64,000 nucleotides of DNA, from assembly GCA_963680875.1 (NCBI GenBank), contig OY804583.1, positions 31,175,331 to 31,239,330 of the forward strand. The letters run 5' to 3'. Each line of letters opens with the position of its first letter. Position 1 is the first letter of the stretch. Source of the stretch: Bathymodiolus brooksi (taxonomy: Eukaryota; Mollusca; Bivalvia; Mytilida; Modiolidae). Made by a program: the position numbers and the translations under genes. Below are positions 39,801 through 54,800 of the stretch, piece by piece. The notes below the pieces were generated by a model. That model did no database searches. It saw nothing but the letters and a program-made list of their open reading frames with translations, and was not told the origin of the DNA.

Positions 39801-42800
39801 AAAGATGCCAGAAATGTAACACAATTTCTGTGACAACCTTTTTCTATTGAATTTCAAGGGTTTGTTCAAAAAAAAATTAAATATATACAACGGAATCTTA
39901 GATATTATGAAACTATAGGGCAAATTAATTTTATGGTGGTAAAAAAATAGAAAGCTATGTTTGGGGAAAAAATTGTAATATCTGATCCTCTCTTATACCG
40001 CCCCCCCTTTCTCCTAAGACAACTAATGAACTAGAACTGTGAGTGACCTCACTGATAAGGGTAATAACAAAATTACCGAACTCCGAACAATCTTACAAAG
40101 GGAAAGTCAAAACTCATGTCCTTAATTTCGTTATTCATAAATGCTTAAGTAAAGCTACCAAGTTGAGTGATACCCCCCCGCTTGCAATACTATGATGTTC
40201 AAGCTTTGGAATACAGGTATATTAGCAAGTTACCCATGAAAAATCAACGGATATGGAGCTATGTCAAGGAGACAACATCCTGGTATTCCTTCATGCACAT
40301 CTGCAGGTTGTGTACTACAACTGTGTAAAGTTTCATAAAAATTCAATAAACAGTTTAGTAGGAGTTGCACTTACAAGGTACATGCCCCCCCTTTTCGTGA
40401 AAATATAAGTTGAATTATCTCCCCTTTTAAATTTTGGACAGCAACCATATTCCTTCATGCACATCTGCAGGTAGTGTACTACAACTGTGTAAAGTTTCAC
40501 AAAACTCCAAAAAGCCGTTTAGAAGGAGCTGTGCTTACAAGGTACACGACCCCCCTTTTCGTGAAAGTATCAGTTGAATTATCTCCCCGTCTAAATTTTA
40601 GACAGCAACGGTATTTCCTCTTGCACATCTGCAGGTTGTGTACTACAACTGTGTAAAGTTTCATAAGAATTCAATAAGCAGTTTAGTTGGAGTTGCGCTT
40701 ACAAGGTACATGCCCCCCTCCCCCTTTTCGTAAAGGTATAAGTTGAACTATCTCCTCTTTTAAATTTTGGACAGCAACCATATTCTTTCATGCACATCTG
40801 CAGGTAGTGTACTACAACTGTGTAAAGTTTCATAAAAATCCAATAAGTCGCTTAGGAGGAGTTGCTCTTACAAGGTACATCCCCCCCTTTTCGTGAAAGT
40901 ATAAGTTGAATTATCTCGTCTTTTAAATTTTGGACAGCAACCATATTCCTTCATGCACATCGGCAGGTAGTGTTCTACAAATGTGTAAAGTTTCATAAAA
41001 ATCCAATAAGTCGTTTAGGAGGAGTTGCGCTTACAAGGTACATGGACGGACGGACAGACAGGGTGATTCCTTTATACCCCCCAAACTTTGTTTGCGGGGG
41101 GTATAATAACCAGAATCAAACGAATACAACTGGAGCACAGAATTTGAAGGAATTTAACAATACAGCTGGGTGGCTGTCTGTGTTTTTTGGTGGGTTATTT
41201 GTAATGAATTAATCAAGTAGAGTCACTCTCAAACCACCCCTCCTTCTCCCCAGCCGCCTTGAAAATAAAAAAGACAAATGCAGTCATTTGGTAATTTGGA
41301 CATCCACTCTGTCAATTATAAGAATTCAAAAGCTTTTTGTTATTGGTAACTAGTTATAATTTTATCTCACAAACAAAGAAACTAGCAATGGATGGGTGTG
41401 TGAAAACTTTCCTCGACAATTTCATTTTTTTCTGGGTGCCATCCATGAAAAACATAAATTTGAATATTTTAAATATCTGACGGTAAAAGTTTGTAACATT
41501 TGGTGCAGTGATGTCTATATATCTATTCTACAGTGTGACATTTTTTGGTGGAAATTAATCGACAGGAATTTTTTTAATCCGATTTTTAATACCAAGGTCG
41601 TTCTCAGGGCATCCCGCTTTTTTGCAGTTTCCACTATTTTGCACGTGATTATCTCCAAACAGGATATTCAGATATGCTAGATATTTCATATGTATTCAAC
41701 AACAGCACTCTCAATTGTATTAAAGCCAAAATATTCCCTTTCGATCAGAAATAAATGTGCATATCTATTAGAATCTTCCGAAACTGGTATTACCATCTGG
41801 CGTCAAGAATACCACCAACATTGCCATATTTATGATGTGCTATGGAGAAAACGGCACGGTAAACATTTTTGAAACTTTGGCAGATAACGTATTTAGACAT
41901 AGCTATTACATGATGCAAATTAAAAAAAAATTGAACAATGGGAAAATGTTAGGGTAACCCAGGTCTACACCCTTAAGCAATCAAAGTCGCAGTATATATA
42001 GGCATACACTCATTAATTGGTTGTGTTTGAGCAATTATTAGAATTACGTACTCGCTCATTTTGAGGGTTCGTTCTCCACATAATTCGGTTGTTCATGATA
42101 TTGTCGCTTTGCTCTGTGCTCTCAAATATTTGCGATATGTTATTTGTTGTAATGCGCGTCTACGCATATACATACTAGATACAAATACACGAAGGTCCAA
42201 TGTGTTCTAGTGGTTACGACCATTGATATCAAATCATCAATTTGACATCACTGACACTGGGTCACATCATTCAGTTAGAGGATCAATTTTAATCCAATAT
42301 GCTTACATTTTTGTAAGATTAATAAAACATTTAGAAAACATTCAATGAATAATGGAACCGGAGATATTCAATTCCTCACAAAATCAAACCGCCACTGTGG
42401 TGGTTTCGATCCACTTCCGGTGTATTCCCCCTTATTAATTCTCACAGTCATGATATAGCTCAAATAAATGGAAGAGATGATAAACATCACTGATCTTATC
42501 CCCTATAAATGTACCTTATCTATATGCAATTTATATATTAACCCTGTGGTCATTGTACTCTTATAGTACATAATAAATAAGGGTAATAACAAAATTACCG
42601 AACTCCGAACAATCTTACAAAGGGAAAGTCAAAACTCATAATTATATAATAAACGTTAGAGAAAACCAAAGGAGAAAGAACAATCCAGAGAAACTGGAAA
42701 CATTGGGTACACAAAATACAGGACAAAGTGAAACAAAATCAAAAAACAAAAACATAAAATCAAAAACAAAACAACACACAAATAAAACACAGAAAACAAA

Positions 42801-45800
42801 AAGATTGCCGACTCTACCAAATACAGGTCCTGCTCCCAAAGTCCAGATGCACATTTTGCTACGCGCTTCGTTCAATTCAGTTTTTATAGTCTTCTTAATG
42901 TTGGATTCATATGTTCAATTACATCTTAGATAATATAGGCATAAACATACGACAGTAAATTCCAACATCTCCTCCGGATGTACAACTACTTGTTTTCCAA
43001 CCGGATGACGTACACTCTGAAATATCTAACTCATTCCCACTACAAGAAACAGTTTGCAGGTGGTAAGATCCGGAACCAGTTCCAAAGCAAGAATCGCACG
43101 TCTCAGGAAACCTATAATAAAACATATATGTAATTAAAACAGTTTTATCTTTTAGGGCTATTTAATGTAAGATTCACAAAATGTTGCTTGCTTAGTAGAT
43201 CACAGTCGTCAACATAAATACAAATAGCGGTGATAAGCGAAGAAACATGTATCTCAGCTAAAGAAAATAGTATGCTTATTAAAAAGATCAAACTATCAAG
43301 GTGGCTCATGTGTTGGTCAATGACTGACAGACGATTTGATTACGAAAACATAGCTTGCTCATTAAAACCTACTGCATGTTGTCATGACAGTGCAAGTGAT
43401 TGGGAATCCCCAAACGGTAGCCATTCACTTATGGTTCGATTGCATCAATTCCGTCTATAAATGAATGACCCCTATGTAATAATTGGACACCCAGCAGAGA
43501 AATTAGGTTTCCACACCTGAATAACTCTGAGTCTCCAACAATCTATGACAAGGATTCGAAAGCAAGGAAAACTTACTCTTACATACGAAAGCTTAAGCAA
43601 CCGTTTATTATTATCTTACGGATTATTGTATCCTAGCATAGAACAAACAACTTGGGCATCCACCATTCCAAAATTTCGTGAGCAAACAGCTCCATACTGG
43701 TTGTTGTGTTTTATCTCTAAACGTCCTTCGTGTGGAGTTTGGCCGTTTACCAGGCGAACATCAGAAGCTAAATTGAAACAAATGGAATGGAATTGAAAAC
43801 AAACCCATACATACCGAGATCATTATCAATCCGTCCATAAATTCGAATAATTATTTAAATATCTTAAGCATTATATATTGGCTTCAATGCACCTGTCGTT
43901 GGTAGATATTTCCTGTCATAAATTCCACGACATCTCTTCCTCCACCGCAGAAACGTGGAACTATGAGCATATTCTGTAAAGGTTTTTTTCTTCTTTTATT
44001 TTCTTCGATGTAGCAAATATGCAAGTCGCATAAAACCTGGAGGTAAATGAATGTTCCATGCTGATGGAATAGCGTTTTACTTAAAAAAAACCAAACGATC
44101 AGAATTTATCTATAAGAATTGTGTGTAGATGTGAACGCTTAAGTCTGCCTGAAATATTAAATGAACGCCAGAGAAAACCGTGTACTGAATGCAAGATTTG
44201 AAATCTATGATCTGAAATATGAATCTACTTTGTTTTGCATGTTTATTAAAACAAGTTTACATTTTCTAACAGTCTAAGACTAAAATAAAATTCCCAACAA
44301 ACAAACACCAAAATCTCAAATATGCTTACTGCAGATTACCCCAATGTCTTCTGCATGGCTACAGTTGATCTTGTTCCATCCACCAAACGAGCAATCGCTC
44401 AAATACTTCTCAGATCCACTGCAAGCCAGGTTAGCCATCATTACTTGGCCAGTTCCTTTTCCAAATTTTGTTGTAATTTCTGGATGACTATATTTTAAAG
44501 ATTTACTAAGTGAATGATTTATGTTATTTGGATAAAATGTACATAAATATGCAAGGAAATAATAATAGCAACATGTTCTGGTGTTATCAAATATTCATAT
44601 ATAACGAAGGCAAGAGCAACAAGTATATATTGTGAAATGTTCCATATATATTAAAGAGAAAACCAAACAATATTTTAACATTATATTTAATGATATTCTT
44701 TCACTATCACATTTGGGAGTAAACCGACACACTTCAATATATTGCATATGTGAATAGGGGAATATAAGTACTCGAAGAGACTGCAACATGCACCTTTGAA
44801 TAAACGTGTATCCTTGAAACGCATGGTGAGCACTAAGTAAATTTAGATATTTATGTTTTATTTGCAGAACCGAAGAAACCATTAGTTACACTATGCCATA
44901 TTCATGCTAATAAATATTCAATTTGTGCATGGGCTCTGCAAAATATCATGCTATGTCTTGGCAACCGAAAACGAAAAGGCAAATCAAGGATTAATAATTC
45001 AGAGACACGGGCAACGTTTAGCATACAAGACATAGAACAATGACAAACGAATATATTACACAGGAACATAGACAAACGAATATATTACACAGGAACATAC
45101 AACAGAATAAAAATGAGTAACACGGACTTCATCAAAAACTACGAAACTTACGAAACTTCAAAACCTAGCGATCTGCACACTACACGGGCGTCGTTTGTAT
45201 CAAAGCCACGTCGACAAACAGTTCCCCATTGCCCACCATGTTGTACTTCTACTCGTCCTTCGCTAGATTTATGTCCAACGACAAGTCTGACCAAAATTCC
45301 TGTTAGATTTGAGAGTATCAATTATTGAGACGTTGACACATTCCATTCGTTGTCCATTTTTCCATTTGTAATATTATGATTATCGTGCGAAAACGATCCT
45401 AATTTTGTGTTGCAAGATACATCTGACATACTAAGGAATTCACTAGATGCTTATTGTGAGGGTTATTTTCCATCATCAGAATGCTACAGCTCTTTCTCGA
45501 TCACTAGATTTATTTGGGTGACGAAATACCAAACATCAACTCACCTGTGAGACCTCATTCAATGGGAAGAAATGCTACTCTTTAAAATCTCAACCATATT
45601 ATATTATATCATCTCAAACTTAAAAAATTAAATCAAGCTCATATAATGGAGGTTAAGTGATTTTGAATATTTTGAATATATTACGTTATTGTTTATAATG
45701 AACTACCTCTGATATGCAGCGAATTAACATATGATAAGATTATTGTCTACGCATGAAATAATCATAAATATAATCACATTACAATCTCATCGCATGTGTA

Positions 45801-48800
45801 AAGTTTAGCATGCTCGCCTCAAGTCCTGGTCGGATCACATAAAATTACAATACAATTGGTATCACGAATGATATATCCATGTGGAGCGACATGTCTACCT
45901 TCGAGCTATTGTTTCAGTGGGTTAGCACTATAATCGAAAATAGTCTATAAATCGAACTAAGCATGTTGGTCTAGTACAAAGCGGATATCATCACCGAGTC
46001 ATCAAAATGTAACTTGTTTTCGCCATGATATAGATGTCAACTTGCTCACTTGGCATTCAACAACAATCACTAGTTCATTCTATCACATTGCATGATCCAG
46101 GAATAAAATAAATGTTTGATAAATTGTATATTTGCGCCTGAGATTTGTTTGAAAATTTGCGTTGCCTATGATATGGTTCGACATCTATCATTCTTGAATA
46201 GTTTCATCGGAGTTAGAAAAGAAACTTACTACAAGCAACTGAAGCATCTTCACCATGACCACAATTGTTACTTCCCCACCCAGCAAAACGACAGTTAGAT
46301 ATATCAGTTTCGCTTCCATCACACTGTAAATCATCCATTAAAATTGAAGATGTTCCTGTACCAAAATGAGCTCCAGAAAATACCTGTACAGATCTGCAAA
46401 ATAAATGGTATGTATATCTAGTAAGCTTAAGCTGTCACTATTACCTTCAACTCCACATCACAGTGGCCAGCCAGATTCAACCAACACCACACAGATGTTG
46501 AAATAAAACGAAGAACAATTAATACCACACTCTCGGATTAGTCCAGAAACATAATACAAATAAGGGGCAAAATTGATACTCCTAGTGCACAAATACATGA
46601 CCGCTCCCTTTCTTTGCTTGTTACTGGCACTTCAATGAATAGTCTCGGAGTTAAACTAACTTGATAGTTTTACCTCCATTCTTAGTTAAATGAAAAAAGA
46701 CCAATTTTGGTATACAAATTAGGGAATTACGTAGTTACAATTGTATTGATATTAGCTGGTGATGACTCCAAACCAAAACATTGAAATCTGCTCTGCTGTG
46801 TATTCTTGTATTAAAAATCACCTTGAGATTTAACTAATGCGTGTTTTATAAATTAAATTTAATCCTAATTTCGTCTGCTCAATTGCCCATCCCTTGACAA
46901 GTGTCGGCTTTTAACAAATATGAATTATTGTTCGTTTACTTGTTCTAGAAATATATATAGTTGAAATAGTTTTCATCTTACCTTAAACATAACGGGATAT
47001 TACCATAGTACGAGACTATGTACAGATATATTACTGTGATATTAATATCCAGTTTAAACACGCAACAATTTTGTCCCTGTCTCAATATAGGAAATGGATT
47101 TCCATTGGTCTATGCCGAGGTATTGATTTGTGGTGTTCAAAGATGTTAGATAGAAGAAAGTAGTTTGTTTTCGTGATATTGGGGAACTAATATACCATCA
47201 CTTGTTATGCTGTCTTTCCATGATATCATTAAGAGGTATTATAAGTAAACGTACATATCATCGTAACCTAGCATGCGGCATATAACTTTTCCCTCTTTCA
47301 CATCAAATGAATCATCACAGATTGTCCCCCATTTACCACCATGGTGAATTTCTACTCGTCCTTGAGCAGCACTGTTCCCTCCATTAAGTCGGATCTTGGC
47401 ACCTGTATAATATCGTTCACATTCTTTATTTAGTACACTCTCATTTCTTAGAGCGTATCCCAGAACAAAATTTACACCAAGTGGATCTAAGCGAATTGTC
47501 TAGTCAAAGACTAACTGCACAACATGTGATAGAAAAGTAATATCTGTGGATATTTATTCGGCGATAGTTTGGTGTGAACCACTTGAAACAGCAATATGGA
47601 TTGCTTCTTAAGAGCTGAGTTGGATTATTATGTTGATAGTAAAACATTCTGCCGTAAGCATGTCACGCCACTGAGACATATTATCATGAATTAGAGCCAA
47701 CCTGTGTTTGCTCTTATAAAGCAACGAAAACCACCTTTTTCAGTTTATGATTTGATTCAACCAGAAATCGTACAAATGACTACGGATATATTCTACTTGT
47801 CGTAAATACTTCCCGGTTCTTTCCTCGTTCATTACTTATCACCAGGTTTGTAACTAAATTAACACGACTGGTACCACTAGTGGAGCAGGAACTACTTATC
47901 CTTCCGGAGCACCTGAGTACTTTTTTCTTTTGGCCATGGCGTTATTTGTTCTTTTTCTATATACGGATGCTGATTGCCCTTTGGTATCTTCAAACTCCTC
48001 CGATAAATCATTAGACCATATTTACTTTCTTTGAAGCTTAATTTGTTTGAAAACTACTTCAAAAATAAAAGTTAATAAGCATGTTTACATCATTGTATAC
48101 CATGTATTTAGTGGCCTGTTCACCATTAAATCATCAGAATGCAAAATTTGGGTAAACAAGTTTGCTTTTAAATTGTATAAACTGTTTGATGCAAACCACA
48201 TGATACTCCAACATCTTCAGTGTGTCCACAATTATTTGTGGTCCATCCACTAAATGTACAATCTCCTATGTCCTTCTCACTTCCTGAACAACTTAGATCG
48301 TCCATTAAAATAGATCCTGATCCTGTACCATAGGTTGCACTACCATATGCCTCCGCGAACCTTCAAGAAGTAATGAATACATGTAGCTTGTGTAAATAAT
48401 ACGTAATGTCACTGATATTATCAAATCCCTGAACTATGACAGGTGCTACAGTGTGCAACTCATTCGAAAGGGGGGAGACAAATACACCCCTTGCCTTAGG
48501 ATGGTTCGTACATGTACATCAAAGATTGTTTTTATTTTTTAATATTAAGCACCATGTACGTGAAATAACAATGTGTAATAGCTTCTAAAAATAACATGCA
48601 TATTGTATACACAATCAATTTCCCTTTTGCCAATTAAAGTTATTTACCAAATAACATTGTAAAACTGTTAAAACCTATTAGCTGAAAATAAAAACATAAT
48701 TTATTTTGAACATTTTCTTTCCGAAGAAATCGTGATCTTTAAGTGTCGTTAATGTGCAGCCTTGCTTTCAATATAATTAGTAGTCAGGCTGATGTTCATG

Positions 48801-51800
48801 TCAATCTGATTCCAGCTTATAATTATTCATACTTACGTCGTGTCATATCCTAGCATTCTACAGATAACTTTTGCATCATTCGAATCAAACGAGTCATCAC
48901 ATACAGTTCCCCAGTTGTTGTTATAATAAACCTCAACCCTTCCTTCTGTTGGATTTTCTCCATTAACCAGTCTTATTTGTGTTCCTGGTTAAAATAAACA
49001 AGAGGCATCACCAACACTTTAGTCTATTATAATTGCTTAATTTTAAATAAAACATTTAAATTACATTGTGAAAATAAAATATTAAAGTATTAAAACAACA
49101 TTCAATGCACACGCGACGGCAATGGTTTAAACAAGGAAGGCAACATATTTCTCAATGCTACTTGAAATACCCAAAATAAAGGCACCTTCACGATATAATT
49201 GTAGCTATGATCGCTAAAGGACAATTTTGAAGATATCAAAAGGGATAATCAGAACCTGCAATCGCAGATAAACAGATAATATAATGGCCAAAAGAAAAAG
49301 GATAAACAATGATCTCCAAAATACTTAACAGAAAAATACATATCGATCCACACAAACTCCACTTACAGTGAGGTGTACGCGGGTGCTCCGGAAGGGTAAA
49401 ACTCTCTCCACAACAATCATACAACTAACGTGAAATCGAGTCGTACTGAAATAATCCGCAGTTATTAAGGTTCTTAGGCAACTAGGCAATGTATGTATTT
49501 GTAATGGTTAATAAATTTGAATGGTAAGGGTACACCATTTGACACATAGGATGAGACCAACCAAAGGGCTTGTAATGTCCACTATCAAATGTAGGGGATA
49601 TTTGGGTCTATGAACTAGTTTAGCCCCTTCCCTTTTATTGAAGTTGTTCCTGTACTAAGCGAGGAAAGTGAACAATCATGTATTTGTATGTGAGGAATAT
49701 CGATTTAATCTCTTACTACGATTTTGATATTTGATTTTGGAATTGTTCTGACGACAGTGTGGTGTTGTTGTTTTTTTCATTTTATTTTATCTATGCAAAA
49801 CGGAAGACAAAAATATTTACTCACTACAAACTATGCCGACATCTTCAGGATGTGTACAGTCATGATGACCCCATTCGGGATGGTATCTATGATGGCCATG
49901 CCTTACTCCCCACCAATTGCTAGTGGTGTAATACGTGGAATATGTTCCAACACAGCTTTCAAAATTAGTTTCACTTCCAGAACAACTGACTTTGTCGACC
50001 CAAATCTGTCCCGAGCCCGAACCAAAATGAGAACTGCCGTGTACAACAGGATGTCTGAAAAAAATGTAATATAACTTCAGGCATGGCTAACTTTAACCAG
50101 TGTGGCTCTAGACACTGGTTTTCTTTAGCCATTTTTTTGTTAAATTATTAGGCTTTGCCATCTTTTGAGCATGACCTTACCTGATGGCGGTTATTCCAGA
50201 AACGCATCGTGCTCATATTTATATCATCATAGCTGGGTATTGAGAAACCTTATTAAACATATTTTATTCGCGTATTCCGGTTTCCGCAAGCATTAAATAA
50301 TGTTATTGGAAGTTCTGTTCAACGTCAATAATCGAAACCATAATTACATATACCAATTCACCAGTATCTGATATATTCTTTTAAATTGAAATGATGCGAT
50401 CTATTAATACAAGCCTTAATGTATATACTACTATTTTTGTATTTAAGATTATATCACATTATTATGAAAACAACTCCATTTTGTATACAGGAAAATTATA
50501 AACGCTAACTTACACTCGATCATATCCCATTATTCTACAAACCACTCGGGCTTCAGTCTCGTCAAAATCATCATCACAAACTGTACCCCAAATATTATTG
50601 TAGAAAACCTCTACACGTCCTTCGTATGCTGTGTTTCCGTTTACTAGTCTAAAAGACGTACCTGTAACAAGTTTAACTTATTGGGAAACATTTATGATAT
50701 GAAAGCGTTACAAGAGTGCATGTAATGTAATTACGTCTGAAAAGCAATTTATTTTTAATTAAATTTGTGATTTCACTTTTGTTGTCCACAAAGTGGGGTG
50801 GGAATCCCCTCAATTGGTATATTGCAACAACAATTAGCATTAGTGGTGTATGTTTTCATATTTAAGGTAACCCATTATATATGTATTTGCTTGTCAAAAT
50901 GCTACAAACATCATTCGTGAATTGATAGCATTTTTAATTAAAAATACGAAAGGTGTGAAGATAATCCAAAGCCGTAAATCGAAGACAGAACGTACAATGG
51001 CCAAATGAAAAACAGACAAAGATACACAATGTTAAGATAGCTTTGGAAACGTAACACTAGAAATCCCTGATAACGATGGTTGGAGACAAAACGCATCTTT
51101 ACATGTCAATTAAGAAAGCATTCAAATTATTTTTAATTATTAGATCGATATGCAAGAAGTACAATAATTTGGTTTTTCGACCTCCACAATATTTATTTAA
51201 TCCCATTAATTGCAGATATATTTACCACATTTTACACCCGCATCTTCACTATGACTACAATCCTCTATCCCCCAACCATTGAACGAACACGATTCGAGAT
51301 CAGATTCTTTTCCAGAGCATTTTAATTCGTCCATCCAAACTGGACCAACACGCTCTCCATAGTGTGCAGTGCTGAAAGGCGTCGGATTTCTGCAAATGCA
51401 GTATGGAATATTTGAAATATCAAAATGGTTTATTTAAAAACTTAAACCGAGGACGGACATGCACTATAATAGTCAAAGAAAAAGAACAATGGCAAACAAT
51501 GGTGAGCAAAACACTATTCAGAAAACAAACGATTGTTCATCACAATCCTGACTAAAACACGGATGAACACAGGTGCTCCTGGAGAGTAGCAGTTTTTGTT
51601 CCATTGGTGACACACATCCTGTTAGGCATGATAATACAAATATATGCTCGAAATATCCAAGAAAGTGCTATTCTTTGGTGTAGACGTATTCTTGAAGGGG
51701 TCGTTTTCGAAATATATTATCTACGTTTTCTTCTGTTACACGATATCGTCAATACCGATAGCGTACCGTTGTGTAAAGCATTGTGATAAATCACAAGCAA

Positions 51801-54800
51801 CAATATTATAGAATGATATCGATTAATTAATCCGATGTCCTTGCTAAAGTTTACGCGTTTTCAGTAAACCCATATACTATACTTTTTTATCTAGTAGTTG
51901 TGTAACTCCGATTATTCCCTGGTTCTGTTATTGTACTCTCCATGTATTGACATTGCCATTCACTGTGTGATAGTCCGTGGTCTTTTTGATTTGAACCGAA
52001 TGATTTTATCTTCATGTTTGCTTATCCGTTTTGTCGTTGAATATGCAATTATCATGAGAGGTACGTTTGGGTTCCATTAATCGGATTAACCAACTACATA
52101 TATGTGCCTGTCCAAAGCCAGGATCTGGATTTATGACGCCATATCTCGTTAGTTTGACAACGATTGAGGTTGGATGGTTGATATTGTTCATGCTTAACAT
52201 TGATATTGTTCAAGTCGCCACTGGTTAAGCCCTCTTTCCATATAATAGTAACAATACTAAATAGGTAATTTTTTATGATGGAGTAAAGTATTAGATGCGT
52301 GTCAGTTTTTTCACGTAATGTATGGGGGACAGTTAGTGTCTTATTTTCCTTTGCGTCAAATGATAACACTATAAAGCGAACGTTGCAAACCATCAGCATA
52401 ACATTTTATCACAGGTCATGCGAGTTCTGTTGGTGTAACTTAATTCAACTTATTTGTTTATAACAGGCTTTCCTCAAAATGCATACATGAATACATAATG
52501 TTGGGTGGTTTCAGTATGATGCCCTTTACGTCGATCTCGGAATGTGCTTGGAGAAAGATTATGCTTGAATAATTGTCCATTTAAACTGCTTAATCCAATT
52601 AGAAGTTTGGTGTGGGTTTTTTTTTATCACAGCCATGTCCAAGAGAATAAACAGTATTAGTTTTCCGTCCCTCAGATTGTTGGAATGATGTTTAAAGATC
52701 AAAAACTGATTTGGCTAATGCAAAATCTTGTGGAAGACTATTTCATTCACTTATAGTGGCTGGGAAAACATAAATTGTAATATATGGCAGTTCTTGCTCT
52801 TATAGGAATCAACTTTGATTGTCTTCTCAGAGCGACATTGTGTGTTATTTCAGTAGGTAGAGGACAAATATTAACTAAATAAGCAGGTGCTTATTATCAT
52901 TTTTTTTTAATTTTAAATAAATATGTTAATTTGTGTAATTTTGCATGTTAGTATCTTGAAATAAATGATAGTGAAAACCGACGGGACAATCAAGAATGGA
53001 CAATCTATAGAAAGAAGATACAGGACGAAGACAAGCATCTTATACGACACCCATCATGTTACTCCATGGTACTCATATTTTCAAAACGTAATTGACACCA
53101 TTATGCGCAAGCAAACACAAATAACACTTAGCATCATTACATTGAAATACATATGAGTAGATTAGTTTTCAGAATTACTGGAGTGGGTAAAATGAGTTGC
53201 AAACGGGTCGCTCTTACCGACAATTATACCTACATTACACAACATGAACATCACGTACTATGTCTATCAACGACTTACAAAGTATGGTATCCAACCATAG
53301 CGCACACAACTTTTGCATCCTCTTTATCAAAATTATCATCACAAACAGTGCCCCACAGTCCTTCATGCTTAACATTAATGGTTCCAGATCCGGCATTGCC
53401 CCCTCCAGATAGGAATATACTTGCACCTGAAACATGGTACTATCTTATCATTACATAAACTGAATAACTACAAGTAAAACGATAGACAATATTAGCTCGA
53501 TATGTGATCAATTCTGCACAAAAAAGTAGTTTTAATCCAAGGACTTTTTTGCATTCATGTTGTTCAAACTCTTCCTCTTTGTTTTGTGTCTTTAAGTTGC
53601 ATCGTTGTCATAGTTTGTTTGTTTTGTGTGTGTATTTTATTCATTTTTGTGTGTTCATGTTGATGGATCCGCTCTTACTTGTTTGCGTAACCTGCCTACA
53701 CGCCAACTTTCTGTCAGAATCTGGTGATAGTTTCTGACATGAGATAGGAGAGTTAATGAATATTGTCCTTTATGATTAAATGTATTTTATGAATCAAGTG
53801 TAATCGGAAAGTTGCGGAAATATGTCTATATAGTATGCATATCTTCGCTACCCAATGATCAAAATGTGTTGACGAATCTATTACTGGATTTCCCCGCAAT
53901 CTACTTAGTCTAAATCATGATGGGCTTTAACCATTTGAATTCATTTATGTTTATTGTACGAATAATACAAATCGTAATTACCACACTCAATTCCAACATC
54001 TTCACCATGTCCACAATTATGTTGACCCCATCCTCCAAATTTACAGTCACTTATATCATTTTCTGATCCATCACAAGTAACGTCATCCATCCAAATAGTC
54101 CCTGTTCCTGCCTTATAGCGAGCACTCCCATGAATGCGAAAATCACTGAAGAAAAATGCAGAATATTTGTATTTACAAATGTGCTTATTTTGCCATATGC
54201 AGGGTAATTGCATGTGTAATGGAAGTTGCTTTGTTTACAATTAAATTTGAAATATATGAAACCCGTTCATTTATAACATTCTTCTTAGAATCCTGGAAAG
54301 AGTGATAGATAATCAGGTGTTCTACACGCATATATATATCTAACAATAACAATATTCATTATATAGATAGGCATGATTTACTCAGATTTATCGATGAGCT
54401 AAATCCCTGTAATTCGCATGGGAAATAAATCGATCATTTTCACTCTCGTTATTTTTCCCGCAAGGTTCACAGTACTCAGAACTACCTTTACACACGCATC
54501 GGTCCTTTAGTGTGTAATGTATGTACATGGTTCTTCAAATACAATAATCAAGAACTAATCTTACCCCAGAACATACAAAAAAGATAATCTTAGTCTTTAA
54601 TGTTGTGCATAATCTAATTATATTAAGGCATCAGGTGCGTAGCTCATAGTCAATTCAGGCAAAGCCTTGTCAGCGATAACGAAATGAAAAAGATATCCGT
54701 TGTCAATTGAACAATCTACATCTTATAACGGTCAAACAGTTCGTGATGACTATCGAAGAATTTCTGTAAAAATGTCTTAAATCAGCCTTGTTTGAGTAGC

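Noticed and set aside
42199..42280. Possible tRNA or SINE head (TAGTGGTTA A-box-like)
   Set aside because: No B box at the right distance and no cloverleaf could be drawn.
44595..44882. 95-codon minus-strand frame in the D9 intron
   Set aside because: Reads as random AT-rich sequence; no conserved motif and no acceptor/donor pair in the right phase.
45812..45845. Faint tRNA-like stretch (GCTCGCCTCAAGTCCTGG)
   Set aside because: Too short and without paired arms; cannot be told from chance.
53153..53458. Plus-strand frames opposite SRCR exons (also near 37.5, 43.6, 45.2, 60.4 and 62.9 kb)
   Set aside because: They are antisense shadows: the minus strand gives conserved SRCR motifs with splice sites, the plus strand nothing recognisable.
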